Source: Streptomyces sp. NBC_00289 (GTDB taxonomy: Bacteria; Actinomycetota; Actinomycetes; Streptomycetales; Streptomycetaceae). Taken from it: a DNA stretch of 64,000 nucleotides. Below are positions 32,351-40,917 of this stretch, piece after piece (position 1 is the stretch's first letter; every line of letters begins with the position of its first letter). Position numbers and translations under genes: made by a program. The DNA lies in the NCBI RefSeq assembly GCF_041435115.1, contig NZ_CP108046.1, positions 7,688,001-7,752,000 on the forward strand, written 5' to 3'. A model generated the notes under the pieces. It ran no database searches. It was not told the origin of the DNA and saw only the letters and a list, made by a program, of their open reading frames with translations.

Positions 32351-33400
32351 ATGGAGACCTTCGAGACCCTCGTCCGTACCGAGTTCGCCGCGAAGAACAC
32401 CTACCTGAACACCGCGAGCACCGGACTGCTGCCCACCCGCACCGTCGAGGCCATGCGGACCGCCGTGGAAGCGGCCGCCGCGGGGCGGCCGACCGACATG
32501 TTCGCGGACGTCGAGGCGACCCGTGCCGCCTTCGGCCGCCTGACCGGGGTGCCCGCCGACCGCGTGGCGGCGGGCGCCTCGGTCGCCGTGTACAGCGGGC
32601 TGATCGCCTCCTCCCTGCCCGACGGCGCCGAAGTCCTCACCGCCGACGACGACTTCAGCTCCCTGGTCAACCCGTTCCATGTGCGCCGCGATCTCAAGGT
32701 GCGCAGCGTGCCCCTGGAACGGGTCGCCGAGTCGGTACGGCCCGGCACGGCGCTGGTCGCGGTCAGCGCGGCCCAGTCCGCAGACGGCAGGATCGCCGAC
32801 CTGACCGCGATCCGCACGGCCGCGCGGCAGCACGGTGCGCGTACCTACGTGGACGCCTCACAGGCCGCGGGCTGGCTGGATCTCGACGCGGACGCCTACG
32901 ACTACGTCGCCTCCGTCGCCTTCAAGTGGCTCATGTGCCCGCGGGGCGTGGCCTTCCTCGTGGTCCCGGAGGATCTCGGCGCACTCACCCCGCTGTTCGC
33001 CGGCTGGGTCGCGGGAGAGCGCCCCTGGGACGCCTGTTACGGCCCCATCGAGGAACACGCCCACTCCGCACGGCGGTTCGACGAGAGCCCCGCCCTCTTC
33101 TCGTACGCCGGCGCCAGCCGCTCCCTCGCACTGCTGGAGGAGGTCGGTGTGGACGCCGTACGCGCGCACGACCTGGCCCTGGCCGACCGGTTCCGGGCGG
33201 GTCTCGCCGGTCTCGGCCACGAGCCGGTCCCCGCCCCCGGCTCGCCGATCGTCTCCGTCCCCGGACTCGGCCGCCGGCAGCCCGAACTGAGCAGGGCGGG
33301 CGTGGAGATCTCCGACCGGGCGGGCAACCTGCGGGCGGCCTTCCACCTGTACAACACCCCCGCGGACGTCGACCGGCTGCTGGAGGTCCTGTCCTCCTGA
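32351..33400 (+). CDS. Class V aminotransferase-fold PLP enzyme
   Basis: A 349-residue fold-type I PLP protein. The cofactor Asp/Gln site is YVDASQAAGWLDLDADAYDY (about 165-184), and the Schiff-base Lys is in VASVAFKWLMCPRG (about 185-198). N-terminal TYLNTASTGLLP is typical of the cysteine desulfurase/isopenicillin-epimerase-like group. It probably transaminates or decarboxylates an amino acid, with no clue to which. It faces ectD, and a short hairpin separates the two. Its 141-bp upstream gap holds two imperfect copies of GAACCC(A/G)CGGCAC but no clear promoter. Confidence 0.87.
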   Translation: METFETLVRTEFAAKNTYLNTASTGLLPTRTVEAMRTAVEAAAAGRPTDMFADVEATRAAFGRLTGVPADRVAAGASVAVYSGLIASSLPDGAEVLTADDDFSSLVNPFHVRRDLKVRSVPLERVAESVRPGTALVAVSAAQSADGRIADLTAIRTAARQHGARTYVDASQAAGWLDLDADAYDYVASVAFKWLMCPRGVAFLVVPEDLGALTPLFAGWVAGERPWDACYGPIEEHAHSARRFDESPALFSYAGASRSLALLEEVGVDAVRAHDLALADRFRAGLAGLGHEPVPAPGSPIVSVPGLGRRQPELSRAGVEISDRAGNLRAAFHLYNTPADVDRLLEVLSS

Positions 33401-33459
33401 TCCACTGGCGCGGCACCGGCCCGGAGGCGGGACGAGCAGCCCGCGCGGGGAACGAGATG

Positions 33460-33476
33460 CCGTACGGAACGTACGG
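33460..33476. terminator. Short hairpin between the PLP enzyme and ectD
   Basis: CCGTACG / CGTACGG form a perfect 7-bp stem with a GAA loop in the 141-bp convergent gap. A second possible stem of 9 bp (CGGGCGGCG with CGCCGCCCG, 33480-33488 and 33534-33542) reaches the ectD stop. Confidence 0.5.
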
Positions 33477-33541
33477 GAGCGGGCGGCGGCACGGCGTGGG
33501 TGTGACACCCGTCCCGCCCGTGACGCCGCCCGGACCGGAAC

Positions 33542-34435
33542 TCACCGGACGGGGGTGAAGTCCCTCGCGCCGATGTACTCGGGGCGCCGCACGGGCGCCG
33601 CGAACGGCTCGACGGCCTCGTTCTCCACGCTGTTGAACACGATGAACACGTTGCTGCGCGGGAACGGCGTGATGTTGTCGCCGGAGCCGTGCATGCAGTT
33701 GCAGTCGAACCAGGTCGCCGAACCCGCCCTGCCGGTGAACAGCTTGATACCGTGCTCGCCGGCCAGCGCGGTCAGCGCCTCGTCCGACGGGGTGCCCGCG
33801 TCCTGCATCTGGAGCGACTGCTTGTAGTTGTCCTTCGGGGTGGCCCCCGCACAGCCGAGGAACGTGCGGTGCGACCCGGGCATGATCATGAGTCCGCCGT
33901 TGGTGTCGTGGTTCTCGGTCAGCGCGATCGAGACGGACACGGTCCGCATGTTCGGCAGACCGTCCTCGGCGTGCCAGGTCTCGAAGTCCGAGTGCCAGTA
34001 GAAGCCGCTGGCGCCGAAGCCGGGCTTGACGTTGATCCGCGACTGGTGCACGTACACGTCCGAGCCGAGGATCTGTCGGGCCCGCCCGACCACCCGCTCG
34101 TCGCGCACGAGTGCGGCGAACACCTCGCTGATCCGGTGTACTTCGAAGACCGAGCGGATCTCCTTGGACTGCGGCTCGATGATCGACCGCTCGTCGGCCC
34201 GGATCGCCGGGTCCGTGACGAGCCGCTCCAACTCCCGCCGGTACACGGCGACCTCGTCGTCGGGCAGGAGCTGGTCGACGGCGAGGAAGCCGTCCCGCTC
34301 GAAGGCCTGGAGATCGCCGGCCGGGATCGGGCCCGGTGTGTCGGGGGAGCCCCACACGACCGGGTCCTGGCGGGGGACGGACACCTCGGTGGCGCCGCGG
34401 CTGGGGTAGAGATCGGTGACGGTGGTGGTGGTCAT
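33542..34435 (-). CDS. ectD: Ectoine hydroxylase
   Basis: A 297-residue Fe(II)/2-oxoglutarate dioxygenase that turns ectoine into 5-hydroxyectoine. The metal facial triad begins at His148-x-Asp150 in FYWHSDFETWH, a sequence characteristic of EctD, and the distal His is in the CMHGSGDN stretch near residue 252. The substrate-loop motif SRINVKPGFGASGFYWHSD is well kept. It is the last gene of the ectABCD operon, 7 bp after ectC. Hydroxyectoine protects against osmotic, heat and desiccation stress. Confidence 0.97.
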   Translation of the reverse strand: MTTTTVTDLYPSRGATEVSVPRQDPVVWGSPDTPGPIPAGDLQAFERDGFLAVDQLLPDDEVAVYRRELERLVTDPAIRADERSIIEPQSKEIRSVFEVHRISEVFAALVRDERVVGRARQILGSDVYVHQSRINVKPGFGASGFYWHSDFETWHAEDGLPNMRTVSVSIALTENHDTNGGLMIMPGSHRTFLGCAGATPKDNYKQSLQMQDAGTPSDEALTALAGEHGIKLFTGRAGSATWFDCNCMHGSGDNITPFPRSNVFIVFNSVENEAVEPFAAPVRRPEYIGARDFTPVR

Positions 34436-34442
34436 GGTGATG

Positions 34443-34847
34443 TCACACCTCCTCGGGTTCGGTGAGCAGGGGGTAGACGCCGTTCGCGTCGTGGTCCTCC
34501 CGGCCGGTCACGGGCGGGTTGAACACACAGATGCAGCGGAAGTCCTCCTTGATCCGCATCGTGTGCCGCTCGTGCCCGTCGAGGAGGTACATGGTGCCGG
34601 GCGTGATGGTGTACTTCTGCCCGGTCTCGTCGTCGGTGAGTTCGGCCTCGCCCTCGACGCACACGACGGCCTCGATGTGGTTCGCGTACCACATGGACGT
34701 CTCCGTACCCGCGTACAGGATCGTCTCGTGCAGCGAGAAGCCGACCCGTTCCTTCGCGAGGACGATGCGTTTGCTCTCCCAGGTGCCGGATTCGGCCCTG
34801 ACGTGCCGGTCGGTGCCTTCGATCTCCTTGAACGAACGGACGATCAC
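34443..34847 (-). CDS. ectC: L-ectoine synthase
   Basis: A 134-residue cupin that cyclises N-gamma-acetyl-diaminobutyrate to ectoine. The length matches the family exactly. The signature region from [19 protein letters not shown] through [13 protein letters not shown] (about 50-85) and [14 protein letters not shown] (about 94-107) holds the metal- and substrate-binding residues of EctC. It sits between ectB (90-bp gap) and ectD. Confidence 0.97.
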   Translation of the reverse strand: MIVRSFKEIEGTDRHVRAESGTWESKRIVLAKERVGFSLHETILYAGTETSMWYANHIEAVVCVEGEAELTDDETGQKYTITPGTMYLLDGHERHTMRIKEDFRCICVFNPPVTGREDHDANGVYPLLTEPEEV

Positions 34848-34937
34848 GGTGCTGCGATGCCTCCTCGGCTGGATGGTGTGTCCGGGACGGGCGGTCCGGC
34901 CCGGACGTCTGTCGGACGGTCCTGGCCGCCCGGTGGC

Positions 34938-36209
34938 TCAGGCGGTCTCGCGCACCGCACGGGCGAGGACGCTCATGCCCTCGTCCAGCTCGGCCGGCGA
35001 GATGGTGAGCGCCGGGAGCAGCTTGACGACCTCGCTCTCCGGGCCCGACGTCTCGATGAGCAGCCCGAGTTCGAAGGCACGCTGCGCCACCCGGCCGGCC
35101 CGTGCCTTGTCGTGGAACTCCAGGCCCCACACGAGCCCGCGCCCCCGGTACTCCTTCACGTCGGCGAGGTTCTCCTCGGTGATGGAGATGAGGGCCTGTT
35201 CGACCTGCTCCCCGCGGGTGCGGGTCTGCTTCTCCATCGCGGACCCGTCCGCCCAGTACGTCTCCAGGGCGGCGGTGGCCGTGACGAACGCGGGGTTGTT
35301 GCCGCGGAAGGTGCCGTTGTGCTCGCCCGGCTCCCAGATGTCCAGCTCCGGCTTGAACAGGCACAGGGACATGGGCAGCCCGTACCCGCTGATCGACTTG
35401 GACACGGTGACGATGTCGGGCACGATCCCGGCCTCCTCGAAGGAGAAGAAGGCCCCGGTGCGGCCGCACCCCATCTGGATGTCGTCGACGATGAGCAGCA
35501 TGTCCTGGCGCTCGCACAGTCCGGCCAGGGCGCGCAGCCACTCGGCGCGCGCGGCGTTGATGCCGCCCTCGCCCTGCACGGTCTCCACGATGACGGCGGC
35601 GGGCTTGTTGAGGCCGGAGCCCTGGTCCTCCAGCAGGCGCTCGAACCAGAGGAAGTCCGGCACCTGCCCGTCGAAGTAGTTGTCGAACGGCATCGGGGTG
35701 CCGTGCACCAGCGGGATGCCCGCGCCGGCCCGCTTGAAGGCGTTGCCGGTCACCGCGAGCGAGCCCAGCGACATGCCGTGGAAGGCGTTGGTGAACGACA
35801 CGATCGCCTCGCGTCCCTTCACCTTCCGCGCCAGCTTGAGCGCCGCCTCCACGGCGTTGGTGCCCGTCGGCCCCGGGAACATGACCTTGTACGGCAGGTC
35901 ACGCGGCCGCAGCACCAGGTTCTGGAAGGACTCCAGGAAGCCGCGCTTGGCGGTGGTCGACATGTCGAGCCCGTGCGTGACGCCGTCCCGCTCCAGGTAG
36001 TCGATCAACGCCCGTTTCAGTACCGGGTTGTTGTGGCCGTAGTTGAGTGAGCCGGCCCCCGCGAAGAAGTCCAGGTACTCGTGGCCGTCCTCGTCGTACA
36101 TGCGGCTGCCCTGCGCGCGGTCGAAGACGGTGGGCCAGCCGCGGCAGTAGCTGCGCACCTCGGACTCCAGGGTCTCGAAGACGCTGAGGTCGGGCTGGGT
36201 GATGGTCAC
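34938..36209 (-). CDS. ectB: Diaminobutyrate-2-oxoglutarate transaminase
   Basis: A 423-residue class III aminotransferase that makes L-2,4-diaminobutyrate from aspartate semialdehyde, the first step to ectoine. It shows the EctB N-terminus (SEVRSYCRGWPTVFDRA), the PLP-binding LLIVDDIQMGCGRTG region (about 225-239) and the Schiff-base Lys in VTVSKSISGYG (about 256-266). The GTG at 36207-36209 was chosen because GAGGAG lies 7 bases upstream. An alternative ATG at 36239 would overlap the ectA stop as ATGA and add 10 residues. Confidence 0.95.
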   Translation of the reverse strand: MTITQPDLSVFETLESEVRSYCRGWPTVFDRAQGSRMYDEDGHEYLDFFAGAGSLNYGHNNPVLKRALIDYLERDGVTHGLDMSTTAKRGFLESFQNLVLRPRDLPYKVMFPGPTGTNAVEAALKLARKVKGREAIVSFTNAFHGMSLGSLAVTGNAFKRAGAGIPLVHGTPMPFDNYFDGQVPDFLWFERLLEDQGSGLNKPAAVIVETVQGEGGINAARAEWLRALAGLCERQDMLLIVDDIQMGCGRTGAFFSFEEAGIVPDIVTVSKSISGYGLPMSLCLFKPELDIWEPGEHNGTFRGNNPAFVTATAALETYWADGSAMEKQTRTRGEQVEQALISITEENLADVKEYRGRGLVWGLEFHDKARAGRVAQRAFELGLLIETSGPESEVVKLLPALTISPAELDEGMSVLARAVRETA

Positions 36210-36235
36210 GAAATCGCTCCTCGTCGCGTGGGGGG

Positions 36236-36754
36236 TCATGCAGAGGGAGTGAGAGAGAGGGGGCCGATGCGGTGAAGCACCTCGGAGTTGTGCGGTCCGT
36301 CGGGGAAGGCGTCCGCCTCGAACAGGACCTCGTGCTCGACCCGGGCGCCGTGGCGCTCGGCGAACGAGGCGAACAGGCGCTCGGAGGCGGTGTTGCCGGG
36401 CGTGATGGTGGTCTCGACGGTGGTGATCCCGCACTCGACGACGGTCCGCAGGGCCAGCCCGTCCAGCAGCGCGGCGGCGAGCCCGCGCCCGCGGTACGCC
36501 GGGTCCACCGCCACCTGCCAGACGAGCAGGGTCCACGGGCGTTCCGGCCGTACGTAGCCGGTGACGAACCCGACCGGCTCGCCGTGCTCGTCACGCGCGA
36601 CGGCGGAGGTGGCGGCGAAGTCACGGCACCACAGCAGATAGCTGTACGACGAGTTCAGGTCGAGGGTCTTCGAATCCCTTGCTATCCGCCACAGCGCGGC
36701 TCCGTCGGCCACCGTCGGGCGGTCGATCTGCAGGTCTGCTTGCGTGGCAGTCAT
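36236..36754 (-). CDS. ectA: Diaminobutyrate acetyltransferase
   Basis: A 172-residue GNAT enzyme that acetylates diaminobutyrate at the gamma-amino group. It carries the EctA signature LDLNSSYSYLLWCRDFAAT (about 33-51) and the acetyl-CoA loop VDPAYRGRGLAAALLDGL. It is the first gene of ectABCD. No ribosome-binding sequence stands before the ATG (the 30 bases upstream are AT-rich), so translation may be inefficient or the message nearly leaderless. An N-terminal extension to a GTG at 36832 is open but has non-coding composition. Confidence 0.96.
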   Translation of the reverse strand: MTATQADLQIDRPTVADGAALWRIARDSKTLDLNSSYSYLLWCRDFAATSAVARDEHGEPVGFVTGYVRPERPWTLLVWQVAVDPAYRGRGLAAALLDGLALRTVVECGITTVETTITPGNTASERLFASFAERHGARVEHEVLFEADAFPDGPHNSEVLHRIGPLSLTPSA

Positions 36755-37122
36755 GCGGATTGAATTTACCGATGGGAATTGAAAAATGCATGGCCGGATG
36801 GGGTTACTTTCCGGCAGGGCATGTGATATCACGTGGGCGCGGGCGGAGTTATGGGGCGTTTTGATACCCAGATAAGGTGCGATTCGGACGCGCTGTGCAA
36901 CGCGTCACAGCCGTGTAACCTCCATGAGATCTGCCCGAATCGCGCCTGTTTTCGTTCGCAGAATCTTTGCGTTTAGGACGAAAAAAAGCGGGCAGAAGAA
37001 CCTGGGAAACTACACGTGAATTAATTCAGGAATTACGCGAGAATTGGGTCCGAATTATCCGTGCATTCGGCTCGGCTTTTGTCGGCCCGTCCCACGTTCG
37101 GGGCCGGCGCCCCCGTCATCCC
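36755..37122. other. AT-rich intergenic region upstream of ectA with phased GAATT repeats
   Basis: This 368-bp gap is clearly richer in A+T than anything else in the window, with runs such as GAAAAATGCAT and GGACGAAAAAAAGCG. Near the aminotransferase end it has the 12-bp palindrome TGAATTAATTCA (37017-37028). GAATT occurs four times, starting at 37018, 37030, 37041 and 37052, at 11-12 bp spacing, close to one helical turn. It must contain the ectA promoter; no -10/-35 pair is convincing. No open frame here looks coding. Confidence 0.65.
36823..36832. promoter_or_regulatory. GTGATATCAC palindrome upstream of ectA
   Basis: A perfect 10-bp palindrome centred about 73 bp before the ectA start, in AT-rich non-coding DNA. 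It could be an operator for osmotic control. No known regulator consensus is matched. A CRP site would need a 6-bp spacer, which is absent. Confidence 0.4.
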
Positions 37123-38226
37123 TTACCGCCGGGAACCCTCTGTCGCGGCCCGCAGCGCCGCGTCCACGTCCACGGTCAGCCCCTTTCGGGCCAGCGCGTC
37201 GCCGAGCGCCGCCAGGCAGCCCCGCACCACGTCCACGGTGGCGTCGGCCCCGTAGTGGTTGACCCGGATCATCTCCGAGGCCAGCGCGCCGCCGCCCGCG
37301 GCCAGCGGCAGGCCGGGATCCGTCTCCAGGGCCCATGCCACCAGTTCCGACGCGTCGGCATCCGACGGCGCCCGCAGGGTCGTGGCGACCGGCGCCGCCT
37401 CCGCGTCCCGGCGCACATACGGCTCCAGCCCCCCGCCCAGCGCCCGCGCGCCCGCCCGGGCCGCCGCCGCGGCCGCCGCGTGCCGGTCCATCACCGCCCG
37501 CAGGCCCACCTTCTCGATGCGCTCGACGCAGGCCTCCAGTGCCAGCATCTCCAGCTGGGCCGGCGCGTGCGGCAGCGCTGTGCGGCCGGCGTCGGTCCAC
37601 CGCTCCTTCCAGTCCAGCAGCGAGAGGTACGACCGGCGCGGCGCACCGGGGTTCGCGGCCATCCGTGCCCACGCCCGCCCGCTCACCGACACCGCCGACA
37701 CACCGGCCGGACCGCCCATCGCCTTCTGCGCCCCGATCACGCACAGGTCCACGCCCCACGCGTCCGTCAGCACCGGCTCGGCCCCGACGGAGGCGACGGC
37801 GTCGAGGTAGAACAGCGCACCGTGCCGCCGCACCACCTCGCCGATCTCCGCGACCGGATTGGTGTTTCCGGTCGCCGCCTCCGCGTGCACCAGGGAGACG
37901 AAGTCGATCTCCGGGTGCTCGGTGAACGCCTCGCGGATCTGCTCGGCGGTGACCGCGGTGTGGAAGGGCACCGCGAGGTCGATCACGCGCGCGCCGCAGT
38001 CGCGCAGCCAGTTCCCGAAGGTCTGCCCGTAGGGGCCGGTGACGACGTTCAACGCCGTGGTGCCCGGTCCGGCCGCGGAGCGGATCGCGCCCTCCAGCGG
38101 GAGCAGCGCCTCGCCCTGGGTGATCACGACGTCCTGCTCGGTGCTCAGCAGCCGTGCCACGCGGTCCTCGATCGAGGCGAAGCGCGCGGCGCTCAGCGGG
38201 GGCAGGTCGAGGAGGGGGTGGGTCAC
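37123..38226 (-). CDS. Class V aminotransferase (alanine/serine-glyoxylate or pyridoxamine-pyruvate type)
   Basis: A 367-residue fold-type I PLP enzyme. It has NVVTGPYGQTFGNWL (about 61-75), the cofactor Asp in ALFYLDAVASVGAEPV (about 136-151) and the Schiff-base Lys in LCVIGAQKAMGGPAGV (about 160-175). The GAQKAMGGPAG pattern is typical of alanine-glyoxylate and serine-glyoxylate aminotransferases. The GTG start at 38226 has a GAAGAGAG site upstream. It diverges from an amino-acid ABC importer, suggesting linked amino-acid catabolism. The amino donor is unknown. Confidence 0.85.
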   Translation of the reverse strand: MTHPLLDLPPLSAARFASIEDRVARLLSTEQDVVITQGEALLPLEGAIRSAAGPGTTALNVVTGPYGQTFGNWLRDCGARVIDLAVPFHTAVTAEQIREAFTEHPEIDFVSLVHAEAATGNTNPVAEIGEVVRRHGALFYLDAVASVGAEPVLTDAWGVDLCVIGAQKAMGGPAGVSAVSVSGRAWARMAANPGAPRRSYLSLLDWKERWTDAGRTALPHAPAQLEMLALEACVERIEKVGLRAVMDRHAAAAAAARAGARALGGGLEPYVRRDAEAAPVATTLRAPSDADASELVAWALETDPGLPLAAGGGALASEMIRVNHYGADATVDVVRGCLAALGDALARKGLTVDVDAALRAATEGSRR

Positions 38227-38340
38227 GGCGGTGCTCTCTTCGCTCGCGGTTGTCGACTGCGGTTGAGGGTAGCCGGAGACTCCCGGGCCCCTTCCGACCG
38301 GCGACTTCTTAGGCCGGACGGCCTCGAAGCCATCAGTTTG

Positions 38341-38370
38341 GTTTGAGGGTCTCAAACTTCTCCTTATAAT
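38341..38370 (+). promoter_or_regulatory. Promoter with perfect -10 and an inverted-repeat operator over the -35
   Basis: The perfect -10 hexamer TATAAT (38365-38370) lies 16 bp after TTGAGG (38343-38348), which is itself inside the inverted repeat GTTTGAG-GGT-CTCAAAC (38341-38357). A repressor bound here would block polymerase. It drives the amino-acid ABC operon beginning at 38405, giving a leader of about 28 nt with GGAGG. Confidence 0.72.
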
Positions 38371-38404
38371 CGGAACCCACAGTTCCCACACAGGAGGCTC
38401 CCCC

Positions 38405-39268
38405 GTGAACACGATCCCCGGGCGCCGGACCCGCGTCCTGGCCGCCACCACCGCGACGGCCGGGCTGGCGCTCGTGGCCGTCACCGTCTCCGGCTGCACC
38501 TCCAGCGGCGACGGCGGCAGCGGCTCGAAGACCGCCGCCGGTGGGGTCGAGCTGGTCAAGGGCGGGCAGCTCACCACCTGCACCCACCTGCCCTACCCGC
38601 CCTTCCAGTCGGAGATCGACGGCAAGGTGCAGGGCTTCGACGTCTCCCTGATCGACCTGGTCGCCAAGGACCTGGGCGTGAAGCAGACCGTCCTCGACAC
38701 GCCGTTCGAGAACTTCAAGACCGGCGCCTTCCTGAACTCCGGTGAGTGCGATCTGGCCGCGGCCGGCATGACCATCACCGAGGAACGCAAGAAGAACGTC
38801 GACTTCTCCGACCCGTACTTCGACGCCACCCAGGCCGTCCTGGTCGACCGCAAGAGCGGGATCACCTCCCTCGCCGACGCCAAGGCCAAGAACGCCAAGA
38901 TCGGCGCCCAGGCGCAGACCACCGGCGAGGAGTACGTCCAGAAGCAGGGCTTCGACCCGGTCTCCTTCGAGTCCTCCGACGCCGTCCTCAACGGCCTGCG
39001 CGCCGGCCAGGTCAAGGCCGTCGTCATCGACTACCCGGTCGTCCAGGGCTGGCTGAAGAACAAGGCCAACGCCGACGCCTTCAAGGTCGTGGACAACCTC
39101 AACACCGGTGAGCAGTACGGCTTCACGGTGAAGAAGGGCAACACCAAGCTGCTCGCGGCCGTCAACAAGGCGATCACCGAGGCCAAGGCCGACGGCACGT
39201 ACAAGAAGCTCTACGAGAAGTGGATCGGCCCGTACGACGCCTCCGCCGCCTCCCCCTCGGCGTCCTGA
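38405..39268 (+). CDS. Polar amino-acid ABC transporter substrate-binding lipoprotein
   Basis: A 287-residue family-3 binding protein. The lipoprotein signal ends at VTVSGC, and the mature part carries the family pattern [20 protein letters not shown] and [20 protein letters not shown]. These are the ligand-binding segments of polar amino-acid receptors, with Arg133-type positions replaced by EERKK. The GTG start follows CAGGAGG. It begins a three-gene importer operon with the permease (3-bp gap) and the ATPase. Glutamine- or lysine-type ligands are usual for the family. Confidence 0.92.
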   Translation: MNTIPGRRTRVLAATTATAGLALVAVTVSGCTSSGDGGSGSKTAAGGVELVKGGQLTTCTHLPYPPFQSEIDGKVQGFDVSLIDLVAKDLGVKQTVLDTPFENFKTGAFLNSGECDLAAAGMTITEERKKNVDFSDPYFDATQAVLVDRKSGITSLADAKAKNAKIGAQAQTTGEEYVQKQGFDPVSFESSDAVLNGLRAGQVKAVVIDYPVVQGWLKNKANADAFKVVDNLNTGEQYGFTVKKGNTKLLAAVNKAITEAKADGTYKKLYEKWIGPYDASAASPSAS

Positions 39269-39271
39269 CCC

Positions 39272-40105
39272 ATGGCCGACACGGACGCACCGGTCCAGCC
39301 GAAGAAGCAGGGACTGACCCGGCGGCAGAAGCGGAGCCTGTCGCGCGGCGCCCAGTACGTGGTCTTCGTCGCCGCGGTGATCGCCTTCGCGGTCTCCGCG
39401 GACTGGGGGCGGCTGAAGAACCAGTTCGCGCAGTGGGCCATCGCGAAGCAGATGTTCCCGGACGTCATCACGCTGGCGCTGAAGAACACCGTCCTCTACA
39501 CCGTGTCCGGCTTCGCCGTCGGCCTGGCCCTCGGCATGCTCGTCGCGCTGATGCGGCTGTCGTCGGTGGGGCCCTACCGCTGGCTCGCCGGGATCTACAT
39601 CGAGATCTTCCGGGGACTGCCCGCCCTGCTGATCTTCATCTTCATCGGCGTGGCGGTGCCGCTGGCCTTCCCGGGCACGGAGATCGTCGGCGGCACCTAC
39701 GGCAAGGTCGCCCTCGCGCTCGGCCTGGTGGCGGCCGCCTACATGGCCGAGACGATCCGCGCGGGCATCCAGGCGGTGCCCAAGGGGCAGTTGGAGGCGG
39801 CCCGTTCGCTGGGCTTCTCGCCCGGCCGGGCGATGATCTCGATCATCATCCCGCAGGCGTTCCGGATCATCCTCCCGCCGCTCACCAACGAACTCGTCCT
39901 GCTCTTCAAGGACTCCTCGCTGGTGCTGTTCCTCGGCGTCACGCTGGAGGAACGCGAACTGTCCAAGTACGGCCGCGACCTGGCCAGTACGACCGCCAAC
40001 TCCACGCCGATCCTGGTCGCGGGCCTGTGCTACCTGCTGGTCACGATCCCGCTCGGCTTCGTCGTGCGCCGCATGGAGGCCAAGGCCGGGGAGGCCACCA
40101 AGTGA
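39272..40105 (+). CDS. Amino-acid ABC transporter permease
   Basis: A 277-residue HisM/GlnP-type permease with about five spans. The conserved coupling motif is [20 protein letters not shown] in the variant [18 protein letters not shown] (about 166-183). An N-terminal cytosolic tail of about 28 residues is rich in Lys, Arg and Gln. It forms the membrane part of the importer with its neighbours, and its stop overlaps the ATPase start (GTGA). Confidence 0.94.
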   Translation: MADTDAPVQPKKQGLTRRQKRSLSRGAQYVVFVAAVIAFAVSADWGRLKNQFAQWAIAKQMFPDVITLALKNTVLYTVSGFAVGLALGMLVALMRLSSVGPYRWLAGIYIEIFRGLPALLIFIFIGVAVPLAFPGTEIVGGTYGKVALALGLVAAAYMAETIRAGIQAVPKGQLEAARSLGFSPGRAMISIIIPQAFRIILPPLTNELVLLFKDSSLVLFLGVTLEERELSKYGRDLASTTANSTPILVAGLCYLLVTIPLGFVVRRMEAKAGEATK

Positions 40106-40899
40106 GCGGTACCGCAGAGATCCACGTACGCGGCCTGCACAAGTCGTTCGGCGACAACGAGGTGCTGCGCGGCATCGACCTGGAGATCGGCCAGGGCGAG
40201 GTCGTCTGCGTCATCGGGCCGTCCGGCTCCGGCAAGTCGACGCTGCTGCGCTGTGTGAACCTCCTGGAGGAACCCACCAAGGGCCAGGTCTTCGTCGGCG
40301 GCACCGAACTCACCGACCCGGACGTCGACATCGACGCCGTACGCCGCCGGATCGGCATGGTCTTCCAGCAGTTCAACCTCTTCCCGCACCTGACGGTCAC
40401 CGAGAACCTCACCCTGCCGCAGCGCCGGGTGCTGCGGCGCGGCAAGGCGGAGGTGGCCAAGGTGGCCGCCGAGAACCTGGAGCGGGTCGGCCTGTCGGAG
40501 AAGGCGGACGCCTACCCCGCCTCCCTCTCCGGCGGGCAGCAGCAGCGCGTCGCCATCGCCCGCGCGCTGGCGATGGGCCCCGAGGTGATGCTGTTCGACG
40601 AGCCGACCTCCGCGCTCGACCCCGAACTGGTCGGCGACGTCCTCGCCGTGATGCGCAGGCTCGCGCACGAGGGCATGACGATGATGGTCGTCACCCACGA
40701 GATGTCCTTCGCCCGTGAGGTCGCCGACCGGGTGGTCTTCATGGACGGCGGGGTGATCGTCGAGGACGGCGCACCCGGCCAGGTCATCGGCGACCCGCGC
40801 CACGAACGCACCCGCCACTTCCTCTCCCGCCTCCTCGACCCGGCGATGGCGGAGGTGGAGGAGGAGACCTCGGACCAGGTGGGCGGCCCCGAGAAGTAG
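40102..40899 (+). CDS. Amino-acid ABC transporter ATP-binding protein
   Basis: A 265-residue ABC ATPase of the GlnQ/HisP type. Walker A is [11 protein letters not shown] (about 39-49), the Q-loop [13 protein letters not shown], the signature [15 protein letters not shown], Walker [14 protein letters not shown] and the H-loop VVTHEM. It energises the importer of the two preceding genes. It uses a GTG start overlapping the permease stop. Confidence 0.96.
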   Translation: MSGTAEIHVRGLHKSFGDNEVLRGIDLEIGQGEVVCVIGPSGSGKSTLLRCVNLLEEPTKGQVFVGGTELTDPDVDIDAVRRRIGMVFQQFNLFPHLTVTENLTLPQRRVLRRGKAEVAKVAAENLERVGLSEKADAYPASLSGGQQQRVAIARALAMGPEVMLFDEPTSALDPELVGDVLAVMRRLAHEGMTMMVVTHEMSFAREVADRVVFMDGGVIVEDGAPGQVIGDPRHERTRHFLSRLLDPAMAEVEEETSDQVGGPEK

Positions 40900-40917
40900 C
40901 TCACTAAGGTGCGGGGC

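Noticed and set aside
36755..36832. N-terminal extension of EctA to a GTG at 36832
   Set aside because: The added residues are encoded by AT-rich, non-coding-like DNA containing a palindrome, and the family starts at the MTATQ-type N-terminus.
36823..36832. CRP/cAMP-receptor site upstream of ectA
   Set aside because: The half-sites TGTGA and TCAC are present but separated by 2 bp, not 6, so the geometry is wrong.
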